Shown here: in pieces, positions 5,520-5,923 of the stretch | Numbering within the stretch: position 1 is the first letter of the stretch | Layout of the letters: each line of letters starts with the position of its first letter | NCBI GenBank assembly: GCA_020444765.1 | Contig: JAGRHW010000230.1 | Span: 1-5,923, forward strand | DNA length: 5,923 nt | Direction of reading: 5' to 3' | From: Gammaproteobacteria bacterium | Lineage (GTDB): Bacteria > Pseudomonadota > Gammaproteobacteria > Granulosicoccales > Granulosicoccaceae | Program-made: the position numbers and the translations under genes | Notes under the pieces: model-generated | What the model was told of the DNA's origin: nothing | Seen by the model: only the letters and a program-made list of their open reading frames with translations | Database searches by the model: none

Positions 5520-5923
5520 CTAGGCCTGCAGTGCCGTAAAGGCCTTGTCGATAGCCGCAAGCGTTTCGTCGATATCTTCGTCTGAATGCGCGGACGAAAC
5601 AAAACCGGCCTCGAACGCCGAAGGCGCAAGATAGACGCCGGCATCAAGCATGGCGTGGAAGAAGCGACTGAATTTTTCGCTGTCGCAACGCATTACCTCG
5701 GAAAAACTCGTGACCTTATCGAGATCGGTGAAAAACAGGCCGAACATGCCACCGACCTGATTGGTGGAAAAGCCTATTCCATGCTGCTTTGCGAGCTTGC
5801 AGGCGCCTTCGAGCAGGCGGCTGGTGGTGGCGGTGAGTTTTTCATGAAAGCCCGCTTCGCTGATCAGTTCCAGGGTCTTGAGTCCAGCGCTCATGGCGAT
5901 CGGATTGCCGGACAGAGTGCCTG
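5520..5923 (-). CDS. hemL: Glutamate-1-semialdehyde 2,1-aminomutase, C-terminal part (5' end missing)
   Basis: PLP-dependent cytosolic enzyme converting glutamate-1-semialdehyde to 5-aminolevulinate, the last step of the C5 pathway that feeds haem, sirohaem and cobalamin synthesis. Only the last 133 codons are present; the frame runs off the right edge (base 5923) and stops at TAG (5522-5520). The family normally has about 425 residues, so the active-site lysine and most of the PLP domain are outside. What remains is characteristic: [14 protein letters not shown] at the window edge, whose Thr belongs to the PLP-phosphate loop, then [39 protein letters not shown] and AHSDEDID. Each matches E. 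coli HemL closely from recall. An internal ATG at 5894 is not the start because the conserved motif continues upstream of it. The gene is convergent with the binding-protein gene and has no functional link with the transporter that I can see. Confidence 0.96.
   Translation of the reverse strand, partial: GTLSGNPIAMSAGLKTLELISEAGFHEKLTATTSRLLEGACKLAKQHGIGFSTNQVGGMFGLFFTDLDKVTSFSEVMRCDSEKFSRFFHAMLDAGVYLAPSAFEAGFVSSAHSDEDIDETLAAIDKAFTALQA

Noticed and set aside
1..5923. Search for CRISPR arrays, insertion sequences, tRNA genes, toxin-antitoxin or defence genes
   Set aside because: No regularly spaced repeats, transposase motifs, cloverleaf sequences or suitable small gene pairs were seen; coding space is filled by the transporter genes and hemL.

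Overview
The window holds most of a high-affinity branched-chain amino acid (Liv/HAAT-type) ABC transporter operon on the + strand, followed by a convergent tetrapyrrole gene on the - strand. It reads as chromosome of a Gram-negative proteobacterium. Evidence for that is the Sec signal peptide on a free periplasmic binding protein, strong purine-rich ribosome binding sites, tightly overlapping genes, and close resemblance of every product to proteobacterial families. The glutamate-1-semialdehyde aminomutase (HemL) implies the C5 route to 5-aminolevulinate, which favours a gammaproteobacterium over most alphaproteobacteria. The transporter cassette, in particular LivG and the DUF6867 gene, looks like the form common in alphaproteobacteria. 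The genus cannot be fixed from this sequence.

Layout. Bases 1-595: 3' two-thirds of livH (permease). 598-1923: livM (permease). 1923-2789: livG (ATPase). 2786-3514: livF (ATPase). 3514-3864: a three-helix membrane protein of the DUF6867 type. These genes are almost gapless (2 bp gap, then overlaps of 1, 4 and 1 bp) and are very probably one translationally coupled transcript. Bases 3865-4103 are a non-coding spacer with promoter-like hexamers, two perfect dyads and a leader hairpin. Bases 4104-5213 encode the periplasmic binding protein (LivJ/LivK family), closed by a strong intrinsic terminator at 5238-5271. Bases 5272-5519 hold no convincing gene but several short palindromes. Bases 5520-5923 are the C-terminal part of hemL, transcribed leftwards.

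How the genes work together. The binding protein captures a branched-chain or related amino acid in the periplasm and delivers it to the LivH-LivM channel. LivG and LivF hydrolyse ATP to drive import. The DUF6867 protein is probably an inner-membrane partner, but its role is unknown. The spacer before the binding-protein gene suggests that gene can be transcribed on its own, which would help make binding protein in excess over membrane subunits. I found no mobile element, CRISPR array, tRNA, rRNA or defence system. The least explained items are the DUF6867 protein, the dyad-rich spacer at 3941-3985, and the palindromic intergenic stretch at 5367-5510.
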